A stretch of 35,254 nt of DNA from Phycisphaerae bacterium (GTDB lineage Bacteria; Planctomycetota; Phycisphaerae; Phycisphaerales; SM1A02), in contig PAAJ01000014.1 of NCBI GenBank assembly GCA_002702575.1, positions 15,167-50,420 of the forward strand, written 5' to 3'. The position numbers and the translations under genes were made by a program. Positions 33,668 to 35,254 of the stretch are shown in pieces. The first letter of the stretch is position 1. Each line of letters starts with the position of its first letter. Under the pieces are notes generated by a model. That model was not told where the DNA came from. It worked only from the letters and a program-made list of their open reading frames with translations, and did no database searches.

Positions 33668-33914
33668 GGCTAAGCCTCCTTCTCTCTCTTGCCCACGTTA
33701 CCAGAAGGACAGGCACGCAAGGTTCGTGGTGAACATCCAGGATGAAATTGTCAAAGAATCAGCATGATCAAAGAGTTCATGAAATATTCAACAGTCGATG
33801 ACTCAAGTTCCTTCTCACAAGCAAGTTGCGCCAAGTTGCGATGTTGCTCAACCAGTCTTCGAGCAGGGATGGGATCTCACGCTACGCTTGACCGTTCAAT
33901 CCGGGAGTTCATGC
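33668..33914. other. Intergenic region with a short direct repeat
   Basis: These 247 bases separate two divergent genes and must hold both promoters. CAAGTTGCG occurs twice, at 33822-33830 and 33832-33840, one helical turn apart. A TTGACA on the minus strand (around 33748-33753) lacks a good -10 box at the right distance. An open frame from 33798 continues into the acetyltransferase but has no family match there. Confidence 0.3.
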
Positions 33915-34334
33915 ATGGAAGGCATCTTGTTTCACTCTGATCCAACGCATCTCAGGCCCGAGCTGCTTGACGGTTTCTTCGAGGGCTGGCCGAATCCGCC
34001 ATCGACGGAGACGCACCTCCGGATCCTGTCCAGATGCTGGGCGGTCGAACTGGCGTGCGATTCCGATTCGGGGCGGGTCGTCGGGTTCGTCAACGCCATC
34101 TCCGATGGCTTCTATGCCGCCTACATCCCTCTTCTGGAGGTTCTCCCTGATTACCGTGGGCGGGGCATCGGACGAGAGCTGATCCGCCGCATGATGGAAC
34201 GCTGTGCGGCGTTCTACATGGTCGATGTCTGTTGTGACGACGCCATCAGCCCGTTCTATGAGCGGTTCGGAATGGTCCCCGTGCAGGGGATGTGCATCCG
34301 GAACTTCGACAGGCAATCCGGGGCGGTCGATTGA
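33915..34334 (+). CDS. GNAT-family N-acetyltransferase
   Basis: The 139-residue product is a single GNAT domain. The acetyl-CoA pyrophosphate loop is DYRGRGIGREL at 79-89, and the C-terminal strand-helix SPFYERFGMVPVQGM (112-126) is typical. The substrate is unknown. ATG 33915 has GGGAG seven bases upstream, and the longer frame from 33798 adds 39 unrelated residues. The gene stands alone between two minus-strand genes. Confidence 0.88.
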   Translation: MEGILFHSDPTHLRPELLDGFFEGWPNPPSTETHLRILSRCWAVELACDSDSGRVVGFVNAISDGFYAAYIPLLEVLPDYRGRGIGRELIRRMMERCAAFYMVDVCCDDAISPFYERFGMVPVQGMCIRNFDRQSGAVD

Positions 34335-34375
34335 CATCGACCGGCTGTCTGCAGTCTGGCAACATGCCATTGAAA

Positions 34376-34407
34376 AAGGAGCCTTTCCCCGAAGGGAAAG
34401 GCTCCTT
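34376..34407. terminator. Strong terminator, best oriented for the minus strand
   Basis: A perfect 14-bp stem (34376-34389 with 34394-34407) has a CGAA loop. Read on the minus strand, the stem runs into five T residues. On the plus strand no T-tract follows. It ends the unknown minus-strand gene at 34432 and may also stop the acetyltransferase transcript. Confidence 0.8.
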
Positions 34408-34431
34408 GAAGACGCGAAAACAAGATCCGGA

Positions 34432-35254
34432 TCATGGCCCGGGCAGGACACCATCGCCTCGAAGGGTGAGGAAGTCGTAGTAGATCACGAACTCGTTGGC
34501 CTGGGTCTCGTCAAACGGTGAGACGGCACCGGATCGGACGTAGAACTCGCCACCACGACCGAAGTAGAAATCTCTGCGGACGATTTCGGACTTGTAGGTG
34601 ATGTCGATCGTCTGCGTTTCGGAATTGGTGGTGGCCACGACCCTTGCCAGGCGTTCCCATTCTTCCGTGAGGAAGTTGTAGATGTTGCCCTGAGTCAGCT
34701 GGCTCTGGGGATCGAGGTTCTCATCGATATCCTGTTCCATCTGGAGATAGACATTTCGAGGCGTGATCTGGAACGCGACATCCAGGGCGATCACACCTCT
34801 GGAGTTGATGAAGTTCTGGTTCCGCTCAAGACCGGTGACGAACAGATCGGTCCAATAGCCGCCGGCATAGCGGATGCCGCCTTCGAAGCCACCACCACCG
34901 AAATCGAAGTCCTGGGTCGGTGGCAGCGGGCCTGGCGGGTTGTCGTCCTGCTCATTGACGTTCGGGCCTTCACCCGGGTTCGTCAACTCGGAGAAGGCCG
35001 AGAAGAATCGCAGGTCATTGTTGATTTCAAGACCGCTTGCATCACCCAGAAGCTGCCAGCCGCGAATGAAGAAGGCGAGCAGTGTCGACTGTGTCGTCGG
35101 TTCGACGGCATAGTCGGCGTTCGAGGTGAGCTCGACACCTGCACGTGATGGTGACAGGTAGCCACCGACATAAGCGGGTGCGACATTTTCGTCGACTCCG
35201 TACATCCATCCCGAAACTGCCGCTCCAGGAATACCGAATGGTGTCACGGTGAAG
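34432..35254 (-). CDS. Unrecognised protein, C-terminal part
   Basis: The frame is open from the window edge to the stop at 34432-34434; at least 273 residues are visible and the start lies outside. A GTG at 35247 is more likely an internal Val. I do not recognise a family. The visible part has a region with many Asn, Asp and Pro (EQDDNPPGPLPP), a Gly-rich stretch (FDFGGGGFEGG), and a C-terminal half with alternating hydrophobic and polar residues that suggests beta strands. Two phrases, EWERLARVVATTN and EFVIYYDFLTLRGDG, might help a search. A surface, fibre or pilin-like protein is possible, but this is a guess. Confidence 0.6.
   Translation of the reverse strand, partial: FTVTPFGIPGAAVSGWMYGVDENVAPAYVGGYLSPSRAGVELTSNADYAVEPTTQSTLLAFFIRGWQLLGDASGLEINNDLRFFSAFSELTNPGEGPNVNEQDDNPPGPLPPTQDFDFGGGGFEGGIRYAGGYWTDLFVTGLERNQNFINSRGVIALDVAFQITPRNVYLQMEQDIDENLDPQSQLTQGNIYNFLTEEWERLARVVATTNSETQTIDITYKSEIVRRDFYFGRGGEFYVRSGAVSPFDETQANEFVIYYDFLTLRGDGVLPGP

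Overview
The window is a GC-rich, gene-dense piece of a bacterial chromosome. It has no insertion sequences, CRISPR arrays, tRNA or rRNA genes that I can see. The best guess for its source is a member of the Planctomycetota, probably the class Phycisphaerae. The reasons are a retained division cluster with ftsI and rsmH, an LptD-type outer-membrane protein, a PEP-CTERM-like surface protein with a planctomycete-style PAP motif and Arg-rich tail, a large glycine-rich secretin, and a fused double ABC-2 permease. This assignment is inference from gene families; no 16S gene is present.

Layout. (1) 1-3943, plus strand: the tail of a chagasin-like lipoprotein, then a tight pyruvate dehydrogenase operon (E1 alpha, E1 beta, E2) with no E3. 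(2) 3950-5800, minus: an ABC-2 permease made of two half-transporters. (3) 5801-6340: a long structured intergenic region with a near-consensus promoter, followed by rny (RNase Y) and efp on the plus strand. (4) 8603-14413, minus: ribH, nusB, ftsY, lptD and rsmA in a compact head-to-tail run. (5) 14521-17238, plus: a UbiA-family prenyltransferase, a 366-bp intergenic region with unexplained hairpins, and a sigma-54-type activator whose receiver domain has lost its phospho-acceptor. (6) 17248-27583, minus: priA, sucA, sucB, rsmH, a LysM protein, an FtsL-like protein and ftsI. The 2-oxoglutarate dehydrogenase genes run into the division cluster with only 5 bp between sucB and rsmH. (7) 27642-34334: carA, a glycine-rich TPR/secretin protein, a STAS protein and an RsbW-like kinase on the plus strand, ended by a strong bidirectional terminator; then a convergent PAP-CTERM surface protein and a GNAT acetyltransferase. 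(8) 34432-35254, minus: the C-terminal part of an unrecognised protein.

How the genes work together. Most genes are housekeeping: the entry of carbon into the TCA cycle and its second oxidative step, translation and RNA turnover (efp, rny, rsmA, nusB), envelope assembly (lptD, ftsY, ftsI, ftsL, secretin), replication restart (priA), riboflavin synthesis (ribH) and pyrimidine/arginine synthesis (carA). The less ordinary parts are regulatory. They are the pseudo-receiver sigma-54 activator, the secretin with a partner-switching pair beside it, the coupling of sucAB to division genes, and several structured non-coding segments. I did not find a clear new defence or mobile system here.
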